Below, piece after piece: positions 50,931 to 63,383 of a stretch of 64,000 nucleotides of DNA. Under the pieces are notes generated by a model, which saw only the letters and a program-made list of their open reading frames with translations, was not told the origin of the DNA and did no database searches. The translations under genes were made by a program, and so were the position numbers. Source of the DNA: Glandiceps talaboti. Its lineage: Eukaryota > Hemichordata > Enteropneusta > Spengelidae. The stretch is taken from NCBI RefSeq assembly GCF_964340395.1, contig NC_135559.1, forward strand, positions 2,207,001 through 2,271,000, in the 5' to 3' direction. Numbering within the stretch: the stretch's first letter is position 1; every line of letters begins with the position of its first letter.

Positions 50931-53476
50931 TAAATTCTGGCTATAGTATAATCAAATTCCAACTTACAAGTGACTGTGGCAATGATGTTAGTCATTTTTC
51001 GACAATATTTCAAAATTTTCTAAAAGCTCGCATAATCTAAGCCCACAAATCATTGCATCAGTACAGAAAGGTCGTATCTGCTATACAATTGTACAATTTG
51101 TACAATCAATGTTTAAATATACAGATATGACCTTACTGCACTGACATCACAAAATGGCTGTGGCAAGGTTTAGCAAATATTCCCTAATATCCCATAATAT
51201 TTTCGAAATTCTGGTAACAGTATAATCCCAACCAGCAAGTGACTGTTGCAATGTTAGTAATTTTTAACGTAACTGGAAATAATACCAGCTATCAATACAT
51301 ACAAATTACAGCTACATTATAGAACGGAAACAACTCAGACTTCACATACGGAAGTTGTTCAGTGGTGAAATTTACAATGAATGGAATGACTTCAGCCATA
51401 TGGCAATGTACAATGTAGTACACAATTACTTTAACAACAGTATATTGAACTACTACGAGATGGCATCATCACTAAATATCTAGTTATTGCATTTTACGGG
51501 ATGTGCAAAGCCCAAGTGGCAAAATTACAAAATTTACATTTCCTTTCAGATAAGATATGATATGTAGTTGAAACACAAAGGGATAGATGGTGGTTTTCCT
51601 TCCTGCTGATATCGTGAACACTGTCAACAAAGAGGAGTATAAACTTTCCTACCATTAGGGGTCAGTCATTTTTAACTGGCTGGGGGTCAGTTTTTGGAAG
51701 TTGAACATAGGCTTTAATTCTCAGAATGACACCCCTTTCCATAGTTCCAATGACCAAAGCCAAAGTGACCTCAGTAAGGACCCCCCCCCCCCCCCAGTTA
51801 AAAATTACCAGTCCCTTATGACTAATTTATGTATACTACAGCGCATGCTGGACTGAAAACAAGTCACTGACCTGGAAGGTCAAAGGTCAAACCTATGAGG
51901 TCATGGGTCACAAAGAATACTAAATGTACACAATATAATAACGTCATACTTCAAAGATGAGGAGTTTTGGTAGTATTTTAAGATGTGTTCAAAAGTTGGA
52001 AATACCAGGATTAAAAATAACTAGTCATCATAAAATTCAAATTTTAAAGAATGAGTTATTATTATAATACATATGAAAGTTAATATATAGTAAATTCATT
52101 TCTGATATTAGTGCTACAATGAATGCTATAAATATTAACGGGGGCACAGTCTGTAACTTTATTAATTTTGGTGGATATTTTTGTTCCACAGTCGACTATT
52201 CTTTCACTATTCCAACTACCAAAACAGGTTGAATCATGTCCAGTAAGTCAGTAAGTAGTAAAATCTAACCTGGAATAGGGAACTTGCTTGCAATCCAGAC
52301 TGAGCATAATTAAAAATCTTATAAACTTGGCTTGTGCCATTTTAACTGAATTATCATTGAGAGTTGTTAGAAAGATAGTCATGTACATTTCAAGATTTCT
52401 AAAAATATTGATAACTAATGACAAGAACGAGAAAATTAATAAACACCTCACTGTATTTGTGTATGTCAATGTGAGCAAAATTAGTCATAGTATACTTATA
52501 GAAGCAAAAACCACAACATCATATTTGTAATCATTTGATGAATCATAGGCATTTTTGTACATGTGGTAGGCAACAAACAAAGCCACAGGTCATTAGTCCT
52601 TGACCTTTGGAGTTTAAAGGTCATTGCCATAACAACCCCATAGTGAGACTGAAACACAGAACAATCTAACTCAGCGTACACCCATACATGATTTGTGCCA
52701 CTAATGGTGACCTAGAGTGACCTAGGGGGCCTACTTCTGAGTATAATTATACACTTTGAAAGGAACTTAAGTGGTGCTGGTGTCATGAAAGTTAACCTTG
52801 AGGTCACTGTGATTATAATCTCAATGTTCTATGTAAGTGAAACTGAAGTGAAATGTCTGGGATTGATGTTACAAATGGTGACCTAGCATGACTGCAGGCA
52901 TATTTATAACACACAATTTGACTGCTGTGAAAAGGGAAACCGAGCGATGGGACTTTTGACATTGGGTGACTGCAAAAACAATCACAGAGAGCCGTCACAA
53001 CATGGGACTATTAAAACTAGTGTTTGGATGTCTGAATGTGTAATACTAGTAATAGTATAGGACACTACAGTAGCCTGGGTTGATAAAATCACTACCTTTG
53101 TGTGAGAAGTCCTACAAGTCAACAAAGACTGGTATGTGTGATAGACTTGAGTCAATGAGGCGATATCAGACTTTGATACCAATGCTTGTATTCTGCTATA
53201 TACCAGAATGCATAGGAATGCAAAGTATGTTACACACCCTTGAGTGTTAATAACTAGATACACACAAAGAGACACAGAAATACAATAAAAAACATTGGCA
53301 GACAACATCTACTGTATAAATGAACTAGAAAATATACACAACTGAAAACGTGTTCAGAAAATTGGATGACAATCTTGAAACATAAAACTCATTGCAACAT
53401 TGAATAAACAAGATATATAAAATATTCTTGGTCTCAAAAGCACCATATTTTGGATAAACCTGACATGACAGGATAC

Positions 53477-53513
53477 GGTCTCACCATGGAAGTAGCTACT
53501 TCCATGGTCTCAC
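53477..53513. mobile_element. Palindromic micro-insertion with 8-bp direct repeats, copy C
   Basis: CATGGAAGTA, spacer GC, TACTTCCATG (53485-53506), flanked by GGTCTCAC at 53477-53484 and 53506-53513. One G is shared with the palindrome. Confidence 0.7.
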
Positions 53514-55107
53514 AATGTACTTGAATGTACACAAAAATTCATGTTTGAAATAGATTTGTTGTAAAAAATAAAATGGGGGGGGGGGGGGGTTCTATAGATT
53601 TTGATGATAAAGATGCAATCCACAGAGTTCAACAATAGGTTTTCACTTCACATTTGAAAAAAACAATATCTAGTGAATAATCTGAGAAGCCAACTTTTAT
53701 GCAAATGAGGTTGTGGTAAAAGTTGGTGAATTTGGAAAACTGATTTTAACTTTCCCATCAGATGTTAGAAGCCATATCTCTGTATGAAATGTATTGTGAC
53801 CCAATAGACTACGATTGTACATTGCAAAAACAGGATACATAGATCTAAGAAATTCCTACATGAGATTCTATGCTCAACATTTCGTTTTCACAGTTTAATA
53901 TTACTAATTACTATTAGCTATATCATGTGAAACTAGCCCAGAGACTTGGCTAGCTGACTTGAAACTGTCAATATGTCAAATCAGAAAGCCTAAACTTAGA
54001 GGCTTTAGAAAAGAAGTAATGCAAAACTCCTTTGTTATTTTCCTGCCATTTTCCATCTTTGAATAAAGATCAATCTTTGGACAATGTCAGATAAATGATT
54101 TATATCATCCATTCATCTTATTTCAACAAATAATACAATTGAATGGTATCCATCTGTGTAAGTGTTTTCAGATATGATGATAATCTCATATATTTTCTCA
54201 AGACGGACATCATTTCAAAAGAGGAAAAGACTGATGGATCACTACATCCCCATGGAAACCATACCAGTTTTGAGAAAGACAAATAGATCATTCGGCCTTG
54301 TTTCTATATGTCACACATCAATTGTGTACTTGTGGATGCACTACAGTTTGTATGAATATATCAACTATGACCTATGACCTCTACAAAACCTACACTTTGC
54401 ATTTAGTTATTGCCTCTCTGCAGTTTACCAAAGACACTGATCTGTGATTTGGATCTCTGTTTGAAGCATTAACCCAAATCAGGGGTTATCTGAAATTCTT
54501 GTGAAGTGAATACCATATTCTGACAATTGGGATACAATTATAGTACAACATATTCTTTTGTTCAGCAAATTTGTTACACAAATTTTGAAGAATCGACCAT
54601 TTTTATAAGGGGGGGGGGGTACTGAACAGTTTTTTGTTGAAGCCATTTTACAATCATGATGCAATAAAAATTCTGATAGTATTACAAGTTACTGTCATGG
54701 CAACCTGTATTTGTTATATTAGGATGACTTTGATTAGCCTTTCTTGCAACAACTAACCAATCAGTGGCTGTCTTTCTTTGCCATAAACCAATGTCTTTCT
54801 ACTTTATAAAATAATACAGGTTTGACAATGTGAGGACTGTAACACTAAATATCTTCCAATATTACAATGGAACTTTTTGAAGTTTCTTTAGAGTCCTTTT
54901 TTGATAACGGTGTTATATAATACTGTTTCAAAAAATGTCATTCAAAATTGTCATGGATAATTCCAAAAGTAGATAAATATTTATAATTTGTTGTAGACAT
55001 GATCCAGGTGAGTTGTCTAAATGCTAATTTCTGTGAAGGTGTTGTTACAAAGTCCCTTTTCTATAACTGCACCTTATGGAGCACTTTTCGAAGTCACTTG
55101 TCCAACA

Positions 55108-55375
55108 AGACATATAAGGACACGGTTCATTCTCTTTTACCATATAAGGACAAAGTTCAGTCTCTTTAACCATATAAGGACACAGTTCATTCTCTTTTAC
55201 CATATAAGGACAAAGTTCAGTCTCTTTAACCATATAAGGACACAGTTCATTCTCTTTTACCATATAAGGACAAAGTTCAGTCTCTTTAACCATATAAGGA
55301 CAAAGTTCAGTCTCTTTAACCATATAAGGACACAGTTCAGTCTCTTTTACCATATAAGGACACAGTTCAAAGTCT
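55108..55375. repeat. 30-bp minisatellite, about nine copies
   Basis: Unit CATATAAGGACAAAGTTCAG plus TCTCTTTAAC. Two variants alternate (AAAGTTCAG...TTTAAC and ACAGTTCAT...TTTTAC), giving a 60-bp higher-order repeat. It lies 245 bases past the HS6ST stop codon. Confidence 0.95.
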
Positions 55376-55618
55376 CATTTACAATATAAAGGGCACTGCT
55401 TAAAGTCCCCTCTATTCTTTGGTTTGAGACACAGAAGATATGCAAATTTCCATTTCTGAATTCATATGATAAATTTACTATCTTTCAATAAAAGTATTCA
55501 AAACTAATGTAAAGTTTTGAACATTAATTGATCCGAAACTGATTTATATCAGTCATTCTTCAAAAGTTGGGTACAGAAAGAAATTTCTGTCCTAACACAC
55601 TGTCGTACATAAAATCAG

Positions 55619-58600
55619 TTACCACTTTTCAATTTTCTTCAAGTACTCAATGGTACTGTTTTCCTCAATCATATATTTATACCGTTGCATGAATAAATTC
55701 CTCGCAAAGGCGTACAGTTCCAGGTCTAACAAGTTGAGTTGTTTGATTTTTTGCCGTTCGAGATCAGAAACTTGAACACTGCTTCCTTTAGTTTGGTCAA
55801 ATTGCTCAAAGTCTTCTTCAAATTTCAAACTGAAAGTTTGTTCAAACATAGTCTGTGACTTTCTTTGTAATTCGGTCAAACCGAAAAATGCCATCCGTCG
55901 TAGATTTGTTTTCGCACTACTCAAGAGTTTTTCGTTTCTTTCCTCGGGTGCCATGATCGAAATATTGTAGCACCCGACAGATGATAAGTCTGCTAACATC
56001 CTCGTTTGCCTATTATTTGCTAAGTTATATGAACAAGTCATAAATTCTTCCAGTGATACACCCTTCCAGTCCTCCTTGTAGCATGAGGGAAGTTCCTCTG
56101 ATGTTGGTGGTCTTCCATCACACATGTGTACGGCATCTTTCCACGTAGCACCACGCTGCACATGTTGCCATTCACTGATGTAACGAGCCACAGGCTCACG
56201 TAACATAGTGATATAATAATAACTGCTGAGATAAAAAAGTCAATTAGAATAAATAATCACCACTTTTACACCACATGTACAATCACAGACATACAATGTA
56301 CAAAGTCAGCTATGTCAGCTACATTGTATCAATTCAGTTGTGTCAGCTACAATGTATCAATTTGATGATGTTATCAATGCTAGTAATGTAATAAACATAC
56401 ACATAATATACATACAATGTACAAAGTCAGCTATGTGAGCTACATTGTATCAATTCAGTTGTGTCAGCTACAATGTATCAATTTGTTGATGTTATCAATG
56501 CCAGTAATGTAACAAACATATGCATAACATGCATACAAGAATGAATACTCTTCGACTCTGGATTCACTCCTAAACAATTATTTGACTGTGAGTAAAATCT
56601 TCCTATCTACTTCAAAGGTATGAAGTCATGATGTGTGTATATGAGATTATGATTGTGAGACTTCAGTTTAGACTTAATCAAGCATTTCAGAATTTTAAAA
56701 AAGTTACATATATTACAAGTTCATGTCTGTTAACTTCCATGAAACACTGTATGTCCATAGCAAGAATCTCTAGAGTGGCACTGAACAATGAATGTGTAAC
56801 AAGTTTCAAGTCAGAGTTTCTCAGCGGTCATCAGTAATGCAAGTGATATAAAAAATTATGAAAAGACTCTCCAGAACCCAAAGTTTAAAGAAATGCTGTC
56901 ATACTTGTACTCCATCATTATTTTCTTCTAAAAAAATTTAATCAGTGAAATCACAGTCTTGAAAGCTTTACACTTTAATGAATTGCACAATTTCCTTGTC
57001 AATTATTTAATAGAATTCTGATTGTAGTTACTAGAAATGGTTTGTTATATGACTCTAATGGAAACCAGGTATATGTTGTACTTTTTCTCGATATCTGACC
57101 CTACACTGTTATAAAATGATACATGAGTCATAATTAACTCTCCAGACTTGTGTCATTTCTATGTTAGATATTATCTAATTATAGATAACAGCAGTTGCCA
57201 TGTTAGTCAAGGGTCTCCCATCACATTGCCTTCTTAATGTGTGTATAATACACCTGCCACTCCAAGATACCACCATTGCCTAAAGCTGTCATGACCCATG
57301 ACCTGACTTCGTTTGGTTGGCTGGTTGTCATTTTATTCATGCTCACACAGTGTATACTGTCAAGCCCAAAGCTGGGATGACCCTTGACCTAACTACACAG
57401 GTTGGTTGATTGGCTGTCACTCTATCCATGCTCGAACAGTACTGTGGAGCCCAAAGCAGGGATGACCTTTGACCTGACTATATGGTTGGTTGATTGGTTG
57501 GTTGGCTGTCACTCTATCCATGCTGGCACAGTAGTGTCATAGCTCAAAGCAAGGATGATCTTTGACCTAACTGTATAGTTAGGGTGGTAGGGGATTAGGC
57601 CTGACAGTTCTCACATTTGTGTAAATGAATCATTCTGCTCCAGGACAGTCAAGAGGTATAGTATAGCATATCAACATCATGTCATCGATATTAAACGTAA
57701 ACATTGCAACTGTCTGGCTTGCTCATCCACATTTTACCTTGTAATTTATGAGTGACCAATCACCATAAAGAAGACATTAGTCACTAGACAACACCTGTGA
57801 AGTCAGGGTTGTTCAGACAGGAAGTTTTACTGGACAAACAAGACAGAGAAAGACAATAAAGGTGTAACAAACAAAACACATGTCAAATATGACCTATGCC
57901 TGTTAAAATTTGTACAGGTGGTAGGTATGTCTGACTCCTAGAGTGACTCAATCCTACAATGGTTAATTTCGCATTAATCCAGTACTTAAGATCAATAGTC
58001 TGTTCACTCAGTAATTTGGTTTTGTTACTTTTTTCTCACAATCTTGATATTTTTTACATATAAAATAATGTTTCATTATCAATGTACATGTTGTTATGTG
58101 ATTAACAACATTGTTTCCATGCCTCCAGACACTAAATATGATGTGATAAACCTTGCAGTTGAAGACCTGCAGCATAGTACAGCTGACGGGTCCTCCTAAA
58201 GTCAAACCTTTCCGCTGTACAACCTCTTGCTGTGAAGAATATCAGATACTCTTTGCAAGGCATGATAATAAACTAAACGAGTTTCTTTGTAAATATTCAC
58301 GAAATAATGGTTTCTCATGTTCCTTTATTTTAACCAAACAAATTTTCAAAGGATTATATTTCATCCATGAAAGCAGAAATTAAATTATTTATGGAGTAGA
58401 ATCACTGGTGGTGGCATGTATTTCTGATAATCAAGGTCCTTCAGAATAAAAATTTACCATTTAAATTTTTTTTTTTTTAAACCCTTCAAGAACACAACAA
58501 ATACATGCATGTGGGTGGTGGCATGGAACATTCTGTGAATTCTTTTTCAACAGCATAGCTGAAAACCATTAGTATAAAATTAATTCCCAGACTCAGAATT

Positions 58601-61600
58601 ACATAACTACTTTGTTAGCACACCACCTGGCTAGACACTCATATTTACACAGATATTGTGACATTCAATAAAACCGTTTATGTTATTATTTTTAGAATTT
58701 CCGTAAAATAGCAAACAATAGAGAAGAGAGACGTGATATTTTAATGGTCAATATATAGTTTGGAATTATTCCAATCATGAAGGCAGTCTGCATATTGGAA
58801 TTTGGTACATATAAATTTACAGTTGGAATAACAAGTAATCACATGTCACTTTGGAACACCTGTTGGAGAGAGGGCCATCTTGAAGTCTGCAATACACATT
58901 CTGTTTACTTAAAGTGGCCATATGGATGAGAATTGGGTATTTATTTTGGATTTTTATTTGATAAAACAGCTTCACAATGTTTTTCTACTTGAAAAAATAA
59001 AGCGATAGAACATATACCAAGTTTATGTTCGCAACTCAATAAACTGCAAAACATTAAACAATGTGTAAAATGTTTGTTATTGTACGTACAATAACAAACT
59101 TTTTACACTTTTTGCATCTTTTTGCAATGTATTGAGTTATGAACATGAACTTGGTATATGTTCTATCGCTTTATTTTTTCAAGTAGAAAAACATAGTGAA
59201 GCTGTTTTATCAAATAAAAATCCAAAATAAATACCCAATTCTCATCCATATGGCCACTTTAACAAGTTTCTGAACTAATGAAGATTAGTTCATGTGGTAG
59301 ACACAGTGTACAGGAAATGACCCTAACAATTGATATTACTCTCTCTTTTTCTAATACCTTCTTTGTCTGATATTTGTTTGGTTTAGTAAAAAGTCTGTTT
59401 CAGAAATTCAGTTCACACAACTCACTGTGCAATAATACAGTTATGTTGATGGAGACTTATACATACAAGGAGACAATACCAATCAGTTTCTTGATCAATG
59501 GTCTTAAACCTATTCCTATCAATAAATTGACACTCGTCAACTCCCTAGCTTGAATACCACATGTCTTAGTACAGTCAGTCCACTGTTCTACATACTTGCT
59601 GAGTTAACCACAATGTTACATGTAAATATAGTCTTGCTGCTAGATGTTTGGGCTTTCTTTTGATACGATAAGCGAACAGAGTTCGCAGTGAGGGCTTCAC
59701 CCTTGATAGCTATGATCGCGTATTATTGTATTGTTTCGGAAGAAGGTCTAGCAGCTAGACTAATGTAAATGATGCAGGATTGAATCGCTGTACTTTTCAA
59801 TACTACTTATCTACCTTATCTGTGAAACCATAGGATTAACAAGAATTATTCTTTGTCCAGAGTCAATGTTGTTTCATAGCTATGCTGACAGACAAGGTAG
59901 AAAATGTCTATGCTATGGACATAAATATTCTATTCCTAATCTAACATTGGCCTTTTTACCTAATTCTAACCTCCACCATATTGCTTCACAACTTAACTTT
60001 AGGCAAAAAAAAAATTGTTTCTGGTCAGGACAGCTTTCCAAAATGATGCAATTTTTTTTGTTTTATTCTCAACAAACCTGTCACTCAGTCTACTATTTGT
60101 GGCAGTTCCTGTTCTTTTTATTTAGTATTTTAGAGCAAGTGTGTATGTGGGGCGGATGTCATTTGTTTGTTCATGATTGGCTCTGCAGTTTTCTTCACTG
60201 AAGTAGGGAGGGTTATTTTTGTGTTTCCCCACAGATCTGCAGACTGCATGGGCTGGACAAACACACACAAAAAAAGACTGACATGAGGGTATGTACATGT
60301 AAGTGTTGTGCACTCTGACCAAAAACGATTCCTTTTTTTTTGCCTTAAATACTGGGTATGTATTTGGTTCTAAATTTAGTTCAGCTCATTTAGCTGCCAC
60401 AACTGTTGTGCCAAAATAAATTGACATTAAAGTGGATTTATTCCATGACAGTAATTCCAAGCAAGTACAATTGATTTCAGAACAATAGCCAGACAAAGAC
60501 AAATTATCTAATCAAGTGTGTCAAACTGATGCCATAGACATTGGTTGCCAAAATAAATTGGCACCTGAGAGTGGAAAATTGTCTTTCTGCTGAAGTGTTT
60601 GCATGCAGAGACAATTACACTCTCACTATATATACATACATGTAGTTGGTTGACAAAACTAAAGGTTTGTTGTCATTGCACAATGTCAAACATGCTCAAC
60701 AACCGAACTTCGTTCCAGGGGGAGGGGGAGGGGTCCTGGCCTCAATGCAATTGCTGAACTTCATTTTTGCACTTCTAACAAAGTTTCATAAACTTTCACA
60801 CCTTCAATGATAAAAGCTTCTGTATTTACTAGTGAGATTTGATAACAATGTACTTCTAATGTGAGATACAGTGCTGGATTGACAGTAGTATTATCATGCC
60901 ACTGTCTATGGTTTATCATCATTGCAGTGAACAGGTTCATAAGGTTGTAACTTCAAGTTTACCATCACGTTTTTACATTACATCGATCGTAGTGGTGTGA
61001 CCGCTACAAATTTCATCATATATATTGTGATGTTGCACGTCTGAACGTTTGTTTAGGGTGAGTGAGAGGGGGTTTGTGCTAAATGAACAATGTTCGTTAT
61101 TTGAGCTTGTGCGACATTGTGCGATGGTCCCTAAGACTTTAGTTTACCCATGGTGGTCTCCACTTACTTGGACAAAGCAACTTTCAGAATTTAACATAAC
61201 AATATCTGAATCTGTCTTGTTCTTTTAATTACATTAATTATTTATATATGCATTTGGCAGTATTGCATATCTTTTGCTTTTTATTCACCTAATGAATATT
61301 CATGATGGTGACAGATAAGACCATCCAGCACTTCTTTGTGATGGTTCTTATCTCTCTTGTTGGGCTTGTGAAAGGTCATCTCCAATTTAATGACCATAGT
61401 CTTAGTAAATGATGTGTAGTAGTCTATATGTCCTGGACTACTGTTAATTTGGTAGTCTAGATACAATGTTTAGTACATTGTGTGCCCTGGACTACTGCTA
61501 ATGTGGTAGTCTAGATACAATGTTTAGTAGTCTATGTGTCCTGGACTACTGCTAATTTGGTAGTCTAGATACAATGTTTAGTAGTCTAGATACAATGTTT

Positions 61601-63383
61601 AGTAGTCTAGATACAATGTTTAGTAGTCTATATGTCCTGGATTACTGCTAATTTGGTAGTCAAGATACAATGTTTAGTAGTCTATATGTCCTGGACTACT
61701 GCTAATTTGGTAGTCTAGATACAATGTTTGTATATTGTGTGCCCTGGACTACTGCTAATTTGGTAGTCTAGATACAATGTTTAGTACATTTTGTACCCTG
61801 GACTACTGCTAATTTGGTAGTCTAGATACAATGTTTAGTAGTCTATGTACCCTGGACTACTGCTAATTTGGTAGTCTAGATACAATGTTTAGTACATTGC
61901 CCTGGACCACTACTAATTTTGAGCACTTTAATACATGATGTAAACTGATCAAAAATCTTGCCACTCTTATGACCATCACAACACCTAATAATAACTCCCA
62001 TAATAGTTCCATACACAATTATTACTTGGTCAGTCATATTGAGACTAACCATTTAATTTATACTTTCATGTCATCATAACGGAAGCATAGAATTAGTTTG
62101 ATTAATGGACCGTTACATTGGAAATTACAGACTCTGCTGTGATATATTGTTCCAAACTCAAATGACTAACATGCAGCCATGTGAAAAATGCAGGCTACAA
62201 TATTTTGATATAAAACTTGTGAATGACGACATGCTTAGCTGACCATACAACGATGTATTATAATACAGAGGCATTAATTTATCCTTTAAAATGCAACTGT
62301 TTTTTTTTTATTTGTACATAATTTTTACTATCACTGAGATGGTGCTAACAGACATGATAGATACAAAGTCTCTCTGTAAATAAATTGTGTACATTATTAA
62401 TATTATTACAAAGGAAACAATGGCAAACAAAATTCTAACTTAAAATATGATGGTATTCAATATTTGTCTAGCTTTGTATTTCATGGCTGTCTGAGATAAA
62501 TTTGATATAGCATTTTTGTTTTTAGTGTTTTTTTAAAGGAGATTGAGATTTCTCTGCTTGTTGTGAATACATGCGTATGTCTGCCTGCTGTAAGTAATAA
62601 ATATGTTAATATAAATATATAACAAAAAATAAATAAATAAAATATATATTGGTAAAAATATAATAAATATTGGAAGGAACAGATAAAAATCATCATATTA
62701 AATTTGCATAACTGCAATATGGTTACCAAAAAATCTGCAAAGAATTACTACACCGTTTTTTAAAATTCCAATGGTATAATAAAACAAAGGAAAGAACAAT
62801 ACACACACAGTTACAATGTAAATCACAATGAATGTGTAGAAAACTTTGACATTAAAACATGTGTACACAAGTTTGCAACTTACCGTCTTTTTTTCTCCTG
62901 TCTTTCTTTCTTGTCCATCATATAATCAACACAATTTACCAATTCCGTCCAGTCAGCATGCAAACCACACGACCAACCTGTAGAAAATCTGCTAAACAGC
63001 CACAATTCTCGGTTGCTGCCAGGTCGAAAACAGTCACATTTTTTCTGTCCTCTGTAACATTTACACGGTTGGTCAAGATCGATATCCCGGACAAGGTGTC
63101 GCCCGAATGTTGACCCCCCGGTCTTTTGAATGTGCAGAAAAACTAACACGTCTGTCCCTGTGATATTAAACCCCAAATCTCGATCTAGCGTGTTTTCATT
63201 GAACGTTTTACTTTTTGCCTTTTTTATTCTGTTCTCGGTGTCTACATACGCTCCATTCATACTCGGAAGTGGAGTAGATAGTTGATGTAAACTGTTCCAA
63301 CATACACTGTAATAAAATATGATCGCAACGCTTGTAAATACGATGATAAAAAGAAACACCTTTAACATACGACTGTGCTCCAT
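55619..63383 (-). CDS. HS6ST1: Heparan sulfate 6-O-sulfotransferase, complete
   Basis: Exon 1 is 63383-62884 and exon 2 is 56222-55619 (TAA), joined in phase 2, for 367 residues. Residues 1-25 give a type II membrane anchor (MLKVFLFIIVFTSVAIIFYY). The PAPS 5'-phosphosulfate loop is HIQKTGGSTFGRHLVRD. The cysteine-rich stretch is CKCYRGQKKCDCFRPG. After the intron come YYYITMLREPVARYISEWQH (3'-phosphate site), VQRGATWKDAVHMCDGR, YNLANNRQTRMLADL, MAFFGLTELQRKSQTMFE, and a C-terminus ending EKW as in vertebrate members. It is a Golgi enzyme that transfers sulfate from PAPS to the 6-O position of glucosamine in heparan sulfate. The two-exon layout, with a 6.7 kb intron here, is that of vertebrate HS6ST1. 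Start at 63383 rather than further upstream, because the family starts just before the membrane helix. The paralogue number is nominal. Confidence 0.95.
56285..56525. repeat. 121-bp tandem duplication
   Basis: Two copies starting ATACAATGTACAAAGTCAGC at 56291 and 56412. Each unit is itself palindrome-rich (GCTACATTGTATCAATT and GCTACAATGTATCAATT). Confidence 0.9.
57285..57570. repeat. Degenerate tandem repeat, unit about 80-90 bp
   Basis: Three to four copies of CCCAAAGC-GGGATGACC-TTGACCT, then GGTTGGTTGATTGG, then CTGTCACTCTATCCATGCT. Confidence 0.8.
58913..59258. mobile_element. Near-perfect palindromic MITE with TTAA target duplication
   Basis: The two halves of the 346-bp element are inverse copies over almost the full length (AGTGGCCATATGGATGAGAA at one end and its inverse at the other), meeting near TTGTACGTACAA at about 59085. 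TTAA flanks both sides (58909-58912, 59259-59262). This duplication fits piggyBac- or Kolobok-type elements. Confidence 0.85.
61425..61915. repeat. Minisatellite, unit about 54-60 bp, about nine copies
   Basis: Unit: TCCTGGACTACTGCTAATTT, GGTAGTCTAGATACAATGTT, TAGTAGTCTATATG. Some units are shortened to TAGTCTAGATACAATGTT. Confidence 0.93.

Larger units (their letters stand above)
46989..55618. other. Gene-free interval between convergent mosaic and HS6ST genes
   Basis: Holds an AATAAA for the mosaic gene at about 47103, microsatellites (47245-47455), a 35-bp tandem (48748-48835), a degenerate tandem (49395-49735), a foldback element (49980-50435), a diverged repeat copy (50785-50930), a palindromic micro-insertion (53478-53513), poly-C/G runs near 48242, 51781, 53575 and 54608, and a 30-bp minisatellite (55108-55375). 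No exon can be supported. Confidence 0.65.
56223..62883 (-). other. HS6ST intron
   Basis: 6.7 kb without supportable exons. Contains a 121-bp duplication (56285-56525), a degenerate tandem (57285-57570), a palindromic TTAA-flanked MITE (58913-59258) and a minisatellite (61425-61915). ORFs at 59866-60201 and 58153-58383 show no family resemblance. Confidence 0.7.

Noticed and set aside
50590-50946. 118-codon plus-strand ORF
   Set aside because: Overlaps a dispersed repeat (50785-50930) and matches no family.
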